Source of the DNA: Candidatus Nanopelagicales bacterium
GTDB taxonomy: Bacteria > Actinomycetota > Actinomycetes > S36-B12 > UBA10799
NCBI GenBank assembly: GCA_030699055.1
Contig: JAUYKX010000197.1
Coordinates: 1-5,016, forward strand
Length of the DNA: 5,016 nt
Direction: 5' to 3'
Shown: piece by piece, positions 4,966-5,016 of the stretch
Numbering within the stretch: position 1 is the first letter of the stretch
How the letters are laid out: each line of letters begins with the position of its first letter
Notes under the pieces: model-generated
What the model was told of the DNA's origin: nothing
The model's input: only the letters and a program-made list of their open reading frames with translations
Database searches by the model: none
Translations under genes and position numbers: made by a program

Positions 4966-5016
4966 GTGTCGGAGGTAGCTGATAGAACTGGTTGTATGAG
5001 GCCGGGTGCGGTTCGC
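4966..5016 (+). CDS. Possible start of a gene running off the right edge
   Basis: GTG at 4966 opens a frame (VSEVADRTGCMRPGAVR) to the window end, with an internal ATG at 4996 as an alternative start. No good Shine-Dalgarno precedes either start; GGAGG at 4971-4975 is 20 bases before the ATG, too far. A second frame reads LYEAGCGS from TTG 4992, similar to the helix-turn-helix opening of resolvase- or transposase-like proteins, but the upstream codons in that frame are not continuous with it. Only 17 codons are visible, so identity and frame are unresolved. Confidence 0.2.
   Translation, partial: MSEVADRTGCMRPGAVR

Overview
The window is GC-rich, with G/C-ending codons, an actinobacterial-type ROK sugar kinase and a secreted glycosidase with Pro/Thr/Ser linkers. 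This suggests a free-living, polysaccharide-degrading actinobacterium. That assignment is inference from style and family types; no rRNA or other marker is present.

Layout: (1) 2-439, the 3' part of a ROK-family, polyphosphate-glucokinase-like kinase cut by the window edge. (2) 440-718, a short gene-free stretch holding a weak inverted repeat and, on the minus strand, a short coding-like remnant broken by a frameshift. (3) 719-1403, two small unrecognised plus-strand genes 16 bases apart. The first is split by an in-frame TAA but remains open on both sides of it; the second (92 aa) is intact with a strong Shine-Dalgarno. (4) 1404-1640, intergenic DNA with two consecutive hairpins, one with a long near-perfect stem, and a TATATT box six bases before the next start codon, as expected for a leaderless transcript. 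(5) 1641-4490, the dominant gene: a 949-residue secreted modular GH16 glycoside hydrolase. Its order is signal peptide, duplicated beta-rich domain A, PT linker, domain B, PT linker, two CBM4/9-like modules, then a C-terminal GH16 catalytic domain with an intact EIDWE site. (6) 4487-5016, degraded DNA: an alpha/beta-hydrolase N-terminal fragment joined to unrelated coding-like sequence, then a cluster of short direct repeats, a 16-bp perfect palindrome and a further hairpin. This resembles the end of a transposable element, though no transposase can be read.

Functionally, the GH16 protein would be exported, bind an extracellular beta-glucan or related polysaccharide through its binding modules, and cleave it. 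The ROK kinase could phosphorylate released sugar in the cytosol, but the debris and small genes between them argue against a single operon. The flanks look like accessory DNA shaped by insertions and deletions. I see no clear new defence or mobile system. The less ordinary items are the duplicated N-terminal domain of the GH16 protein, the large hairpin before it, the interrupted small gene pair and the repeat cluster at the right end.
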